Assembly (NCBI GenBank): GCA_027449885.1
Contig: DAIDKS010000047.1
Span: forward strand, 62,001 to 126,000
DNA from: Acidimicrobiaceae bacterium
GTDB taxonomy: Bacteria; Actinomycetota; Acidimicrobiia; Acidimicrobiales; RAAP-2
Direction: 5' to 3'
DNA length: 64,000 bases
Positions 54,145 to 63,140 of this stretch are shown here, piece by piece; position 1 is the first letter of the stretch; every line of letters begins with the position of its first letter. The notes below the pieces were generated by a model. That model did no database searches and was not told the origin of the DNA. It saw nothing but the letters and a program-made list of their open reading frames with translations. Made by a program: the position numbers and the translations under genes.

Positions 54145-54743
54145 GCCAGCCCGTTGACCTCTGGGTCGATCCCGTGTGCCCGTGGGCCTGGATGACCTCG
54201 CGGTGGCTGTACGAGGCCGCCGCGGTGCGGGACCTCGACGTCCGCGTCCACGTCATGAGCCTCGCGGTCCTCAACGAGGGCCGCGACCTCTCGCCCGACT
54301 ACACCGCCCTCCTCGCGCGAGCGTGGGGACCGGTGCGGGTGCTCATCGCCGCCGCCCAGCGATACGGCGACGCCGTGATCGCCCCCCTCTACACGGCCAT
54401 GGGCGAGCGCTACCACGTCGGTGGGGACCAGGATCTCGATCGCGTCATCCGTGACGCCCTCACCGCGTGCGCGCTCGACGGCGACCTCGCCGGCGCCGCG
54501 ACCGACACCTCTTGGGACGACGCCCTGCGCGCGAGCCACCACGCCGGCATGGACGCCGTGGGCGAGGACGTCGGCACGCCGGTGATCCACGTCGGCGACG
54601 TCGCCTTCTTCGGACCGGTGGTCACGCCCGCGCCGAAGGGCGAGGACGCGGGCCGGCTCTTCGACGGCGTCCTCGCGGTCGCGAGCACGCCGGGTTTCTT
54701 CGAGATCAAGCGAACGCGGACCCGGGGGCCGGACTTCTCCTAG
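54141..54743 (+). CDS. DsbA-family mycothiol-dependent reductase-like protein
   Basis: Thioredoxin-fold protein of 200 residues closely resembling mycobacterial Rv2466c as I recall it: WVDPVCPWAWMTSRW, VMSLAVLNEGRD, ARAWGPVRVLIAAAQ, SHHAGMDAVGEDVGTP and VAFFGPVVTP. Rv2466c is a SigH-controlled, mycothiol-dependent reductase with a CPWC site. Here the site is CPWA (Cys13, Ala16), so only the attacking Cys remains and a monothiol mechanism is likely. GTG start overlaps the M20 stop. It fits with mshC, mshD and the ECF/anti-sigma pair elsewhere in the window. Confidence 0.85.
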   Translation: MSQPVDLWVDPVCPWAWMTSRWLYEAAAVRDLDVRVHVMSLAVLNEGRDLSPDYTALLARAWGPVRVLIAAAQRYGDAVIAPLYTAMGERYHVGGDQDLDRVIRDALTACALDGDLAGAATDTSWDDALRASHHAGMDAVGEDVGTPVIHVGDVAFFGPVVTPAPKGEDAGRLFDGVLAVASTPGFFEIKRTRTRGPDFS

Positions 54744-55937
54744 TCAACCCCTCGGGACGTCCTTCCAGGCCACGTCCTTGTCCACACGCGGCTCGCCCGG
54801 AAGGCCGAGGACGCGCTCGGCGATGATGTTGCGCATCACCTCGCTCGTCCCCCCCTCGATGGAGTTAGCCCTCATCCGCAAGAACGCCTTCCGGGGATCG
54901 CCCCCCGTCATCGCCGACTCGGTCGGACGGACGCGGGGGAATCGCGTCGGGTACAGCATCCCGTCGGCACCCATGAGGTCGACGCAGAGTGCGCTCGTGC
55001 GCTGGTTCTCCTCGGCGAAGGCGAGTTTCGCCGCCGAGCCCTCCGGCCCCGGAGTCCCGGCCCGCCGCAGGTCGCTCGCCCGCCAGTTGCTGAGGCGGGC
55101 CACCTCGTTGCGGACCCACGACTCGAGCAGCTCGGTGCGGCGCGCCCGGGCGTGCGCGTCGTCCCGTTCGGCCCACCCTCGCCGCCACAGGCGCAGGGCC
55201 TCGCCGATGAGCCCCGAGTCGCGGGGGGGCACGGTGCCCCCGATCGAGACCCGCTCGTTCATGAGGGTCGTGATCGACACGCCCCATCCGTCGCCGACGC
55301 CCCCGAGGCGGTGATCGTCGGGCACGACGACGTCATCGAAGAAGCACTCGTTGAACTCGGCCTCCCCCGTAATCTGGTAGAGGGGGCGCACGTCGACGCC
55401 CGGGGCGTGCATGTCGACGATGAACGCGGTGATCCCCCGGTGCTTGACCACGTCCGGGTCGGTCCGCGCGATGAGCAGCCCGAACGACGCCACGTGAGCC
55501 AGGGTCGTCCACACCTTCTGCCCCGAGACGCGCCAGAGATCCCCGTCACGCTCGGCGCGCGTCGCGAGGCTCGCCACGTCGGACCCCGCCCCGGGCTCCG
55601 AGAAGAGCTGACACCAGATCTCCTCGCCCGTAAAGAGGGGTCGGAGGTACCGGGTCTTCTGCTCCGACGACCCGTGGACCACGAGCGTGGGCGCCACCAT
55701 CCCGTAGCCGATCACGTTGCGGGTGGCCGCCGACGGCGCCCCCGCGTGCATCAGACGCCGCAGGACGTGCTGCTGATCGGCGGGAGAGCCGCCGAGTCCG
55801 CCCTCGCCCCGCGGGAAGTGCACCCACGCGAGTCCTCGGTCGAACTGGGCGCCGAGGAACTCGACCGCTCCGACGCTCGCGGGAGGGACGTCGGCCAGCA
55901 GCTCGTCGACCAGGGCGTCCAGTTCACTCGTCTCCAC
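54744..55937 (-). CDS. Acyl-CoA dehydrogenase
   Basis: FAD enzyme of 397 residues in the FadE group: FSEPGAGSDVASLATRA (FAD-site region), VSGQKVWTTLAHVA, ITGEAEFNECFFDDVVVP, and C-terminal SIEGGTSEVMRNIIAERVLGLP. The MCAD-type catalytic Glu position reads Gly, as in many actinobacterial FadE proteins, so the base lies elsewhere or the substrate differs. It could oxidise branched or aromatic acyl-CoA. GTG start with GGAGGAG upstream. Its stop abuts the stop of the DsbA-like gene. Confidence 0.9.
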   Translation of the reverse strand: METSELDALVDELLADVPPASVGAVEFLGAQFDRGLAWVHFPRGEGGLGGSPADQQHVLRRLMHAGAPSAATRNVIGYGMVAPTLVVHGSSEQKTRYLRPLFTGEEIWCQLFSEPGAGSDVASLATRAERDGDLWRVSGQKVWTTLAHVASFGLLIARTDPDVVKHRGITAFIVDMHAPGVDVRPLYQITGEAEFNECFFDDVVVPDDHRLGGVGDGWGVSITTLMNERVSIGGTVPPRDSGLIGEALRLWRRGWAERDDAHARARRTELLESWVRNEVARLSNWRASDLRRAGTPGPEGSAAKLAFAEENQRTSALCVDLMGADGMLYPTRFPRVRPTESAMTGGDPRKAFLRMRANSIEGGTSEVMRNIIAERVLGLPGEPRVDKDVAWKDVPRG

Positions 55938-55964
55938 GGCACTCCTCCTCCGGCTCTCGGCGCC

Positions 55965-55970
55965 ATCCTA
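55965..55970 (-). promoter_or_regulatory. -10 box TAGGAT for the acyl-CoA dehydrogenase
   Basis: TAGGAT on the minus strand, 27 bases before the GTG, upstream of GGAGGAG. Confidence 0.4.
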
Positions 55971-55995
55971 CGCAGCACCCCTCCCGACTCCCGGC

Positions 55996-56001
55996 TAGAC
56001 A
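55996..56001 (+). promoter_or_regulatory. -10-like TAGACA, leaderless start of the S51 peptidase gene
   Basis: TAGACA on the plus strand, six bases, then ATG 56008. The last base deviates from the usual T, so the match is weaker. Confidence 0.35.
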
Positions 56002-56007
56002 GGGACG

Positions 56008-56733
56008 ATGGCTCGCCGCATCCTCGCCACCTCCGGGGGCTTCGTGCCCGGTCCCGTCCAGCAGTCCGTCCGTCCGGGCGCCATGCTCATCGACGCGCTC
56101 GCCCGGACGGGGGCGACCCGCCCACGGGTCACCTTCGTCCTGACGGCGAGTGGTGACGACCGAACGTACGCCACGCTCCTCTACGACGCCTTCGGCGCCG
56201 TCGGGTGCGACGTGCGCGAGCTCCGCCTCTTCCCCCAGCCGAGCGCTCGTCCCGTCGACGCCCTCGTGGGCAGCGATCTCGTCTGGGTGGGGGGAGGCTC
56301 GGTCGCCAACCTCCTCGCCCTCTGGCGGCTCCACGGGGTCGACGACGCCCTACTCGCCGCCTACGAGGAGGGGACGATCCTCGCCGGCGTCTCCGCCGGC
56401 TCGATCTGCTGGCACGTCGGCGGGACGACCGACTCCTTCGGTCCCGAGCTGCGCGCCGTGACCGACGGGCTCGCCCTCGTCCCCTTCGGCAACGGCGTCC
56501 ACTACGACTCCGAGGCCCAGCGCCGACCCCTGTTGCACGACCTCGTCGCGACGGGAGTCCTGCCCACCTCCTACGCGACCGACGACCACGTCGGGCTCTG
56601 GTACCACGACGAGGCGCCCGTCGAGGTCGTCGCCGACCAGGAGGGCCCTCCCGAGGGTCCGGCGGCCTATCTCGTGGAGGCCCGCGGTGGTGTGGCGCGC
56701 GAGACGCGCCTGCCCGTGGGGCCGATCAGGTAG
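56008..56733 (+). CDS. Peptidase S51 family (dipeptidase E-like)
   Basis: Protein of 241 residues with the serine nucleophile in ILAGVSAGSICW (Ser129), LVWVGGGSVANLL and NGVHYDSEAQRRPLL (catalytic His). Related enzymes cleave Asp-X dipeptides or cyanophycin; which applies here is not known. ATG start. Its 3' end overlaps the convergent trpG by eight bases. Confidence 0.83.
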   Translation: MARRILATSGGFVPGPVQQSVRPGAMLIDALARTGATRPRVTFVLTASGDDRTYATLLYDAFGAVGCDVRELRLFPQPSARPVDALVGSDLVWVGGGSVANLLALWRLHGVDDALLAAYEEGTILAGVSAGSICWHVGGTTDSFGPELRAVTDGLALVPFGNGVHYDSEAQRRPLLHDLVATGVLPTSYATDDHVGLWYHDEAPVEVVADQEGPPEGPAAYLVEARGGVARETRLPVGPIR

Positions 56734-57391
56734 CCCGCGCGACCGCGGGGAGCTGCTCGCGCAGGGCCCGCGCCTTCTCGTTCAGTCCCCGCGCCCGATC
56801 GAGAGCGTCGGAGGAGCCGCACGCCACGAGCCAGTTCGCGAGGATGACGTAGCCGTCCTGGGTGAGGACGGACTCGGGGTGGAACTGCACCCCTTCGAGG
56901 GGCAGATCGCGGTGCCGGACACCCATGACCACGTCCTGGGACCACGCCGTCGCCACGAGCACGTCGGGCAGGGTGGCGGGGTCGATGGCGAGAGAGTGGT
57001 AGCGGGCGGCGGCGAAGGGCTGGGCCACCCCGACGAAGACCCCTCGGCCGTCGTGGCGGACGAGTGTCGCCTGGCCGTGCACCAACCGGGGGGCGCGCGC
57101 CACCGTCGCCCCGAAGACGTCGCCGAGGGCCTGGTGGCCGAGGCACACACCGAGCATCGGCGTGTGCGTCGCGGCGCAGTGGTCGATCACCTTCGCGACC
57201 CGTCCCGCGTCGCGCGGATGACCCGGACCGGGCGAGATCAGGACTCCGGAGCGACCGGCGAGGTGCCCGTCCTCGACGACGTCGTGGCGAACCACGTCCA
57301 CCTCCGCGCCGAGCTCGCAGAGGTACTGGTAGAGGTTGTAGACGAAGGAGTCGTAGTTGTCGACGAGCAGGACGGAAGGCGCCGGCGGCAT
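56726..57391 (-). CDS. trpG: Anthranilate synthase component II (TrpG/PabA glutaminase)
   Basis: Class I glutaminase of 221 residues: LLVDNYDSFVYNL, ISPGPGHPRDAGR, nucleophile Cys83 in GVCLGHQALG, and the GVQFHPESVLT pair His171-Glu173. It supplies ammonia to TrpE and may also serve aminodeoxychorismate synthase. ATG 57391 has TACGAT six bases upstream. It is divergent from trpE, an unusual arrangement since the two are normally in one operon. Confidence 0.93.
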   Translation of the reverse strand: MPPAPSVLLVDNYDSFVYNLYQYLCELGAEVDVVRHDVVEDGHLAGRSGVLISPGPGHPRDAGRVAKVIDHCAATHTPMLGVCLGHQALGDVFGATVARAPRLVHGQATLVRHDGRGVFVGVAQPFAAARYHSLAIDPATLPDVLVATAWSQDVVMGVRHRDLPLEGVQFHPESVLTQDGYVILANWLVACGSSDALDRARGLNEKARALREQLPAVARAT

Positions 57392-57396
57392 GCGGC

Positions 57397-57403
57397 TATC
57401 GTA
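57397..57403. promoter_or_regulatory. Shared symmetric -10 box TATCGTA (trpG and trpE)
   Basis: Minus strand: TACGAT, six bases, then the trpG ATG. Plus strand: TATCGT, 28 bases before the trpE ATG. Only 39 bases separate the two genes. Confidence 0.6.
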
Positions 57404-57430
57404 CGGGTCCGTGAACGGGCCGCTGGGGCG

Positions 57431-58924
57431 ATGATCGACCGCGCCGCGTTCGACGACCTGGTCGCCCGAGGCTTCACGGCCATCCCGCTGGCCCGTACCC
57501 TCCAGCTGGACCGCGACACCCCGGTCTCCCTCGTGCAGCGATTCTCGCCCTCGCGAGCCGTCTTCCTGCTCGAGAGCGCGAGTTCCGGCGAGACGACGGG
57601 CCGCTACTCCTTCGTCGGGCTCGACACCCTCTGGCGGCTCCACACGGCCGACGGCCACGTGGTCGTGGAGGGTGCGGATCCACCCCCGGTGGTCGATCAG
57701 CCGCTCGCGGCACTGCGCTCCCTGCTCGGCCGCTGGCGCCCGTATTGCCCGTCCGACCTTCCCGACCTCTTCGGGGGGGCCGTGGGCTACGTCGCCTACG
57801 ACTACGTACGGCGGCTGGAGCGGCTGGAGCGCACCGACCCGCCGGAGTGGCCGGACGTCGACTTCACCTTCCCCGGCGCCGTCCTCGTGATCGACCACCG
57901 TCGGTACACGACGACGGCCGTCGCCGTCGCCCTCGTCGACGACGACGCCGGGGCCGCCTACGAGGACGCTCTCGCCCGGGTGGACTCCGTCGTCGCCACC
58001 CTCCTGGCCCCGCCCCCACCGGTCGACCCCCACGTCGAGGCCCTCGTCGCCACCGCGCCGGACGCCCGGTCCGGGATCGACATCCGCTCTCGCGCCGCCG
58101 CCCTCTCCAACTTCACGCGCGAGGAGTACGTGGACGTCGTGGAGCGTGCCCAGGAGCACATCCTCGCCGGGGACATCTTCCAGGTCGTCGTCAGCCAGCA
58201 GTTCCGTCGTCCGACCTCGGTCGACCCCCTGACCCTCTATCGCGTTCTGCGCGCCCTCAATCCCTCGCCGTACATGTACCTGCTGCGCGCGGGCGACACG
58301 ACCATCGTGGGCGCGTCGCCCGAGATGCTCGTGCGGGTCCACCACGGCGAGGTCTCCACTCGCCCCATCGCCGGAACCCGACCCCGCGGGCTCACCGACG
58401 AGGCCGACGCCGAGTTGGAGACCGAGATCCTGGCCGACGAGAAGGAGCTGGCCGAGCACGTCATGCTCGTCGACCTCGGACGCAACGACGTCGGTCGCGT
58501 CGCCGAGCCGGGCACCGTACGCGTGGCCTCCCTCGCGCACGTCGAGCGCTACTCCCACCTCATGCACCTCGTCTCCGACGTGCGCGGCACCCTACGCTCG
58601 GGCCTCGACGCCTTCGACGCCTTCGACGCTCTCTTCCCCGCCGGGACCCTCACCGGCGCCCCGAAGGTGCGCGCCATGGAGATCATCGACGAGTACGAGC
58701 CCACGCGCCGCGGCGCCTACGGAGGGGCTCTCGGCTACTTCGCCCTGGGCGGCGGGGCCGACTTCGCCATCACGATCCGCACCCTCTCCCTCCGTGACGG
58801 GGTCGCGACCGTGAACGCCGGGGGCGGCATCGTGGCGCACAGCCGTCCCGAGGCCGAGTACCAGGAGTGCATCAACAAGGCGTCGGCCCCCCTGCTGGCG
58901 CTCGCCATCGCGGATCCCGACTGA
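57431..58924 (+). CDS. trpE: Anthranilate synthase component I
   Basis: Chorismate-using enzyme of 497 residues. N-terminal FLLESAS (LLES 46-49) is the tryptophan feedback motif. The catalytic domain has [50 protein letters not shown] and [16 protein letters not shown]. The pattern separates it from MenF and PabB. ATG start after GGGG. TrpG is divergent. Confidence 0.94.
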   Translation: MIDRAAFDDLVARGFTAIPLARTLQLDRDTPVSLVQRFSPSRAVFLLESASSGETTGRYSFVGLDTLWRLHTADGHVVVEGADPPPVVDQPLAALRSLLGRWRPYCPSDLPDLFGGAVGYVAYDYVRRLERLERTDPPEWPDVDFTFPGAVLVIDHRRYTTTAVAVALVDDDAGAAYEDALARVDSVVATLLAPPPPVDPHVEALVATAPDARSGIDIRSRAAALSNFTREEYVDVVERAQEHILAGDIFQVVVSQQFRRPTSVDPLTLYRVLRALNPSPYMYLLRAGDTTIVGASPEMLVRVHHGEVSTRPIAGTRPRGLTDEADAELETEILADEKELAEHVMLVDLGRNDVGRVAEPGTVRVASLAHVERYSHLMHLVSDVRGTLRSGLDAFDAFDALFPAGTLTGAPKVRAMEIIDEYEPTRRGAYGGALGYFALGGGADFAITIRTLSLRDGVATVNAGGGIVAHSRPEAEYQECINKASAPLLALAIADPD

Positions 58925-58937
58925 TCAACGGGCGTCG

Positions 58938-58943
58938 TATCAT
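58938..58943 (+). promoter_or_regulatory. -10 box TATCAT for the icmA operon
   Basis: TATCAT on the plus strand, 33 bases before the icmA ATG, which has a GAGGAGG ribosome site. Confidence 0.4.
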
Positions 58944-58976
58944 CGAATCGGGCAGAGGCCGACCCGAGGAGGCGCG

Positions 58977-60614
58977 ATGACGACCGAGTCCTTCGAGCGC
59001 TGGCGTCACGACTACGACGCCGTGCGGCTACGCCGGCCCGACTTCGCGACGATGTCCGGCATCCCACTGGAACCGGTCTACGGACCCGGCGACGGCGAGT
59101 TCCCCGGCGTCTACCCCTACACGCGAGGAATCCACGCCTCGATGTACCGGACGCGGCTCTGGACCATGCGCATGTTCGCGGGCTTCGGAACGGCCCTCGA
59201 CACCAACCGACGGTTCCGGGACATCATCGCGGCGGGCGGCACCGGACTCTCCACCGCCTTCGACATGCCGACCCTCCTGGGACTCGACTCCGACGACCCG
59301 ATGGCGCTGGGCGAGGTCGGCCGCTGTGGCGTCGCCATCGACACTCTGAGCGACGTGAGAGATCTCTTCGACGGAATCGACCTCGGGTCGATCACCACCT
59401 CGATGACGATCAACGCCCCGGCCGCGATCATGCTGGCCCTCTTCGTGGCCAACGCGGAGTCGACCGGAGTGCCCCGCGCGCGACTCGGTGGCACCCTCCA
59501 GAACGACATCCTGAAGGAGTACCAAGCCCAGAAGGAGTTCGTCTTCCCCCCGCGGCCGTCCATGCGTCTCGTGCGGGACACGATCACCTTCACCGCGGCC
59601 GAGATGCCCAGGTGGAACGCCGTCTCGGTCTCCGGGTACCACATCCGCGAAGCCGGGTCGACGGCCGTCGAGGAGCTGGCCTTCACCCTCGCGAACGGGT
59701 TCGCCTACCTCGAGCTCGGACGTGACGCCGGGCTTCCGGTCGACGCCGTCGCCCCACGCCTCTCGTTCTTCTTCAACGCCCACATCGACTTCTTCGAGGA
59801 GATCGCGAAGTACCGCGCCGCTCGGCGCATCTGGGCTCGCTGGCTGCGCGGCCACTACGGCGCCACCGACGAGCGCAGTTGGCAGCTGCGCTTCCACACA
59901 CAGACCGCCGGGGTCTCCCTCACGGCCCAACAGCCCGAGAACAACATCGCCCGCACCGCCATCGAGGCCCTGGCGGGCGTGCTCGGAGGCACCCAGTCCC
60001 TGCACACGAACTCGATGGACGAGGCCCTGGCCCTCCCGACCGAGAAGGCCGCCCGGATCGCCTTGCGCACGCAGCAGATCATCGCCCACGAGACCAACGT
60101 CGCTCACGTGGCCGATCCCCTGGGCGGCTCGTACTTCGTCGAGGAGCTCACCGACGAGGTGGAGCGCCAGGCCGAGGAGATCTTCGCCCAGATCCTCGAC
60201 ATGGGAAGTGGCTCGATGCTCGAGGGGTGCATCGCGGGAGTCGAGAGCAACTGGTTCCAGCGCCGCATCGCCGAGTCGGCCTACATCCTCGAGCGCTCCT
60301 TCAACCGCGGCGAGCGCATCGTCATCGGGGCGAACGGCTTCACCGAGGGCAACGACGACGCCGACCTGGAGCTGCTCTCGATCACCAACGACGACGAGCG
60401 GCGCCAGGTCGAGCGACTCGGCCGCGTTCGCGCCTCGCGCGACGACGCCGTCGTCCGACGCGCCCTGGACGAGCTCGCCACCCAGGCCGCCGACCCCGAG
60501 GTGAACCTCATGCCCGCCCTCATCCACGCCGCCCGCGCCGAGGTCAGCGTCGGCGAGATGATGAAGACGCTCGCGGGGGTCTTCGGGCGTTACACCGAGG
60601 TGCCCGTCCTGTGA
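58977..60614 (+). CDS. icmA: Isobutyryl-CoA mutase large subunit
   Basis: Adenosylcobalamin-dependent acyl-CoA mutase of 545 residues, catalytic TIM barrel without its own B12 domain. Conserved: [51 protein letters not shown] and [30 protein letters not shown]. The substrate-specificity pair of methylmalonyl-CoA mutase (Tyr89, Arg207) is Phe67 and Gln185 here, as in IcmA (Phe80, Gln198). So butyryl-CoA/isobutyryl-CoA is the likely reaction. Start ATG with GAGGAGG. icmB follows with GTGA overlap. Confidence 0.88.
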   Translation: MTTESFERWRHDYDAVRLRRPDFATMSGIPLEPVYGPGDGEFPGVYPYTRGIHASMYRTRLWTMRMFAGFGTALDTNRRFRDIIAAGGTGLSTAFDMPTLLGLDSDDPMALGEVGRCGVAIDTLSDVRDLFDGIDLGSITTSMTINAPAAIMLALFVANAESTGVPRARLGGTLQNDILKEYQAQKEFVFPPRPSMRLVRDTITFTAAEMPRWNAVSVSGYHIREAGSTAVEELAFTLANGFAYLELGRDAGLPVDAVAPRLSFFFNAHIDFFEEIAKYRAARRIWARWLRGHYGATDERSWQLRFHTQTAGVSLTAQQPENNIARTAIEALAGVLGGTQSLHTNSMDEALALPTEKAARIALRTQQIIAHETNVAHVADPLGGSYFVEELTDEVERQAEEIFAQILDMGSGSMLEGCIAGVESNWFQRRIAESAYILERSFNRGERIVIGANGFTEGNDDADLELLSITNDDERRQVERLGRVRASRDDAVVRRALDELATQAADPEVNLMPALIHAARAEVSVGEMMKTLAGVFGRYTEVPVL

Positions 60615-61006
60615 GCGTGCGCGTCCTCGTCGCGAAGGTCGGCCTCGACGGTCACGACCGGGGCGTGAAGGTGGTGGCCCGCATCCTGCGCGACGCGGGG
60701 ATGGAGGTCGTCTACACGGGCCTGTTCCAGACCCCCGAGTCGGTCGCCACGGCGGCGATCCAGGAGGACGTCGACGTCGTCGGCCTCTCGATGCTCTCGG
60801 GGGCTCACCTCACCCTCGCCCCCCTCGTCGTCGCCGCGCTGCGGGAGCGAGGTAGCGCGATCCCGGTCGTCGTCGGGGGCATCGTCCCTCCGAGTGACGT
60901 CACGGCCCTGCGCGAGGCCGGCGTCGCTGACGTCTTCGGACCGGGGGCCTCCGCCGAGTCGATCGTCGCCTCGGTCGCTGCCCTGGCCGCCGAGACGCCG
61001 CAGTGA
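60611..61006 (+). CDS. icmB: Isobutyryl-CoA mutase small (cobalamin-binding) subunit
   Basis: B12-binding protein of 131 residues with the base-off signature GLDGHDRG (DxHxxG; His15 is the lower ligand), GLSMLSGAH (the SxL position) and [10 protein letters not shown] (GG position). It carries the cofactor for IcmA. GTG start overlaps the icmA stop, and its stop overlaps the sigma-factor start, both as GTGA, so all are one translation-coupled operon. Confidence 0.92.
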   Translation: MSVRVLVAKVGLDGHDRGVKVVARILRDAGMEVVYTGLFQTPESVATAAIQEDVDVVGLSMLSGAHLTLAPLVVAALRERGSAIPVVVGGIVPPSDVTALREAGVADVFGPGASAESIVASVAALAAETPQ

Positions 61007-61542
61007 GCTCGTCCGCCGCCTCGCGCACCGAGAGATTCCGGACCCTGGTCGAACCCGAGGTCGGCCTGCTCTACCGCGTCGCCCACGCCCTCGAGCGCAA
61101 CGCGCCCGACGCGGAGGACCTCGTCCAGGAGACGATGCTGCGGGCCTACCGCAGCCTCGACACCTTCGACGGCGTCAACGTCCGGGGATGGCTGGTGACG
61201 ATCCTGCGTAACGCGCAGCGCAACCTGCACCGACGTGCGCGCCCCGAGGCGGTCGATCCCGAGATCGCCGCCGCTACCGTGGACCCCGTGGATCGGGACC
61301 CCGCTCTGCTCGCCGAGCGTTCCGATGTGGAACGCACCGTCCTCGCCGCGGTCGACGAGCTCGATCCCGTCTACCGCGACACCGTCGCCCTCGTCGACGT
61401 CGACGGTCTCACCTACGCCGAGGCCGCGGAGGTCCTGGGCGTCCCCGTGGGGACGATCATGAGTCGCCTGCACCGCGGGCGACGCCAGATCCGTGACCGG
61501 CTGGCGGCCGCCGGACTGCTGGGCCTCTGGGTGGCGACGTGA
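61003..61542 (+). CDS. ECF sigma factor, SigH/SigR-like
   Basis: Sigma factor of 179 residues with region 2 (about 20-80; [37 protein letters not shown]) and region 4 (about 106-165; [32 protein letters not shown]). It resembles the SigH/SigR class that controls thiol stress genes in actinobacteria. GTG start overlaps the icmB stop; its stop overlaps the anti-sigma start as GTGA. Confidence 0.9.
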   Translation: MSSSAASRTERFRTLVEPEVGLLYRVAHALERNAPDAEDLVQETMLRAYRSLDTFDGVNVRGWLVTILRNAQRNLHRRARPEAVDPEIAAATVDPVDRDPALLAERSDVERTVLAAVDELDPVYRDTVALVDVDGLTYAEAAEVLGVPVGTIMSRLHRGRRQIRDRLAAAGLLGLWVAT

Positions 61543-61799
61543 CCGACCCCCGACCCGACTGCCAGACGGTCGCCCGCTGGCTCCAGACCTTCCTCGACCG
61601 GGAGATCGATGCGCCGCGCGCCGATGAGGTCCGTACTCATCTCGACGACTGCCGATGGTGCGGTCTCGAGCGAGACGCCTACCTCGAGATCAAGCGCATC
61701 GTCTCGAGTGGACTCGCCGTCCCCGTCGATGAGGCGCGGGCCATCGATCGGCTGCGCGCCTTCGCCGAGCGTCTCGCGCTCGACGGCGACGGGGCCTAG
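61539..61799 (+). CDS. ZAS-type anti-sigma factor (RsrA/RshA-like)
   Basis: Small protein of 86 residues with Cys8, His34, Cys38 and Cys41 (HLDDCRWC), the zinc anti-sigma motif HxxxCxxC plus an upstream Cys. In RsrA/RshA disulfide stress expels zinc and frees the sigma factor. Directly behind its cognate ECF sigma factor with a GTGA overlap. No other domain or membrane segment is seen. Confidence 0.88.
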   Translation: MTDPRPDCQTVARWLQTFLDREIDAPRADEVRTHLDDCRWCGLERDAYLEIKRIVSSGLAVPVDEARAIDRLRAFAERLALDGDGA

Positions 61800-61817
61800 G
61801 CCCCGGCGACGACGAGC

Positions 61818-62684
61818 GTGTCGACCCTCGTCGCCGTCCTCTTCGGACTCCTCACCGCCCTCTCCAACGCCGTCGCCGTGATGTTCCAACACGTCGCCAC
61901 CACCGCCGGCGACCACCGGGGCGCGGCCTGGGTTCGTCACGTCGTGCGCCACCCCCTCTGGCTCCTCGGCTGGGCCGGCATGCTGGGCTCCCTCGTCTTC
62001 CAGTCCGTCGCGCTGCACGCGGGTCCGCTGGCACTCGTCCAGCCCTTGCTCGTCAGCGAGCTCGTGATCGCCCTCGTCATGAGGCGCGTCTGGCGACGAC
62101 AGCGCCTCACGCGCACGGCGTGGGCGAGCGCCCTCGCCACGTCCGTCGCCCTCGTCGTGCTACTCGTCGTCGCCCGCCCGCGCGGTGCGTCGACCTCGCC
62201 TAGTGCCGCGCGCTGGATCATCTACTCGGCGCTGTCGAGCGCCCTCGTCGGGGTGCTGGTGCTCGTCGGGCGCCGGGGCTCGCCGGCCCGTCGGGCCGCG
62301 GGCTTCGCCACTGCGACGGCGATCCTGTGGGCTCTCGAGGCGACCTTCATCGCGGCGGCCACCGACGCGCTGGTCGCCGGGGGCGTTCCCGGACTCGTCA
62401 CCTCCTGGTCGCTGTACGCGGTCGTCGCCTGCGGACTCGCGGGCCTCACGACGGAGCAGATCGCCCTGCGGGTCGGGCCGCTGCGCGTCTCCCAGCCCCT
62501 GATCGTCATCGTCGATCCCCTGGCCAGCGTCGCTCTCGGCGTCGGACTCCTCAGCGAACGACTCGCCCCGGGCGCCGTCAGCCTCGCCGCGGCCGCGGTG
62601 GCCTTCGCCGCCATGAGTGTCGGCGTCGTCGTCATGACCGCCGCCGTCCCCGAGACGCTACTGCCCACACCGGCGGGAACCTAG
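61818..62684 (+). CDS. EamA/DMT-family membrane transporter
   Basis: Protein of 288 residues with about nine or ten hydrophobic segments in two halves. ALSNAVAVMFQHVATT, SVALHAGPLALVQPLLVSEL and ALRVGPLRVSQPLIVIVDPLASVALGV are typical of an actinobacterial DMT group. It starts with GTG 18 bases after the anti-sigma stop, with no clear ribosome site or -10, so it may be read from the icm operon. Substrate unknown. Confidence 0.78.
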   Translation: MSTLVAVLFGLLTALSNAVAVMFQHVATTAGDHRGAAWVRHVVRHPLWLLGWAGMLGSLVFQSVALHAGPLALVQPLLVSELVIALVMRRVWRRQRLTRTAWASALATSVALVVLLVVARPRGASTSPSAARWIIYSALSSALVGVLVLVGRRGSPARRAAGFATATAILWALEATFIAAATDALVAGGVPGLVTSWSLYAVVACGLAGLTTEQIALRVGPLRVSQPLIVIVDPLASVALGVGLLSERLAPGAVSLAAAAVAFAAMSVGVVVMTAAVPETLLPTPAGT

Positions 62685-63136
62685 GGTCCGGCCGAGGATC
62701 CGTCGCCGGAACTCCCCTCGAGCAGGTGCAGGGTCACCGGGTCGGGCCCCCCGAAGAGCTCCTCGAGAGCGCGGGTGAAGAGTGGGTCGTCCGGTACCGC
62801 CCGCGCGAACAGCGTCAGGCACGAGCGCGCCTTCACCGCGTCGTCCCCGAGGACCGCGACCGGTCCCGTCGGCGCGTGGTCGAGCAGGGCCGTGACGGCG
62901 TCCCGGAGTCGCGGCCCGAGCACCCCGTGTCGGGCGTAGGCGCGGGCCTCCTCGAGATCCGCGAGGCCGTAGCGCCAGGACGTGTCGCTTCGCCCGATAC
63001 CCCTCAGTTGCGGCAGGACCCACCAGATCCAGTGGGTCGTCTTGCGCCCCTGGCGCAACTCCGCGAGGGCCCGCTCGAAGCTGCCCCCCGCGTCCTGCGC
63101 CTCGAGGAATCGGGACAAGGACGCCACGGGGCCCAT
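62681..63136 (-). CDS. DUF1810 family protein
   Basis: Protein of 151 residues: LSRFLEAQDAGGSFERALAELRQGRKTTHWIWWVLPQLRG-type N-terminal region and ARAYARHGVLGPRLRD, matching DUF1810 (YP_CalU-like), whose function is not established. ATG 63136 fits the family start. It lies four bases after the DUF6671-like gene on the same strand. The stop shares CTAG with the stop of the convergent transporter gene. Confidence 0.85.
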   Translation of the reverse strand: MGPVASLSRFLEAQDAGGSFERALAELRQGRKTTHWIWWVLPQLRGIGRSDTSWRYGLADLEEARAYARHGVLGPRLRDAVTALLDHAPTGPVAVLGDDAVKARSCLTLFARAVPDDPLFTRALEELFGGPDPVTLHLLEGSSGDGSSAGP

Positions 63137-63140
63137 CGTG

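Noticed and set aside
58977..60614. Annotation as methylmalonyl-CoA mutase, and reading His53 as the specificity residue.
   Set aside because: The spacing to the QND motif shows Phe67 and Gln185 are the specificity positions; His53 aligns with Tyr75, not Tyr89.
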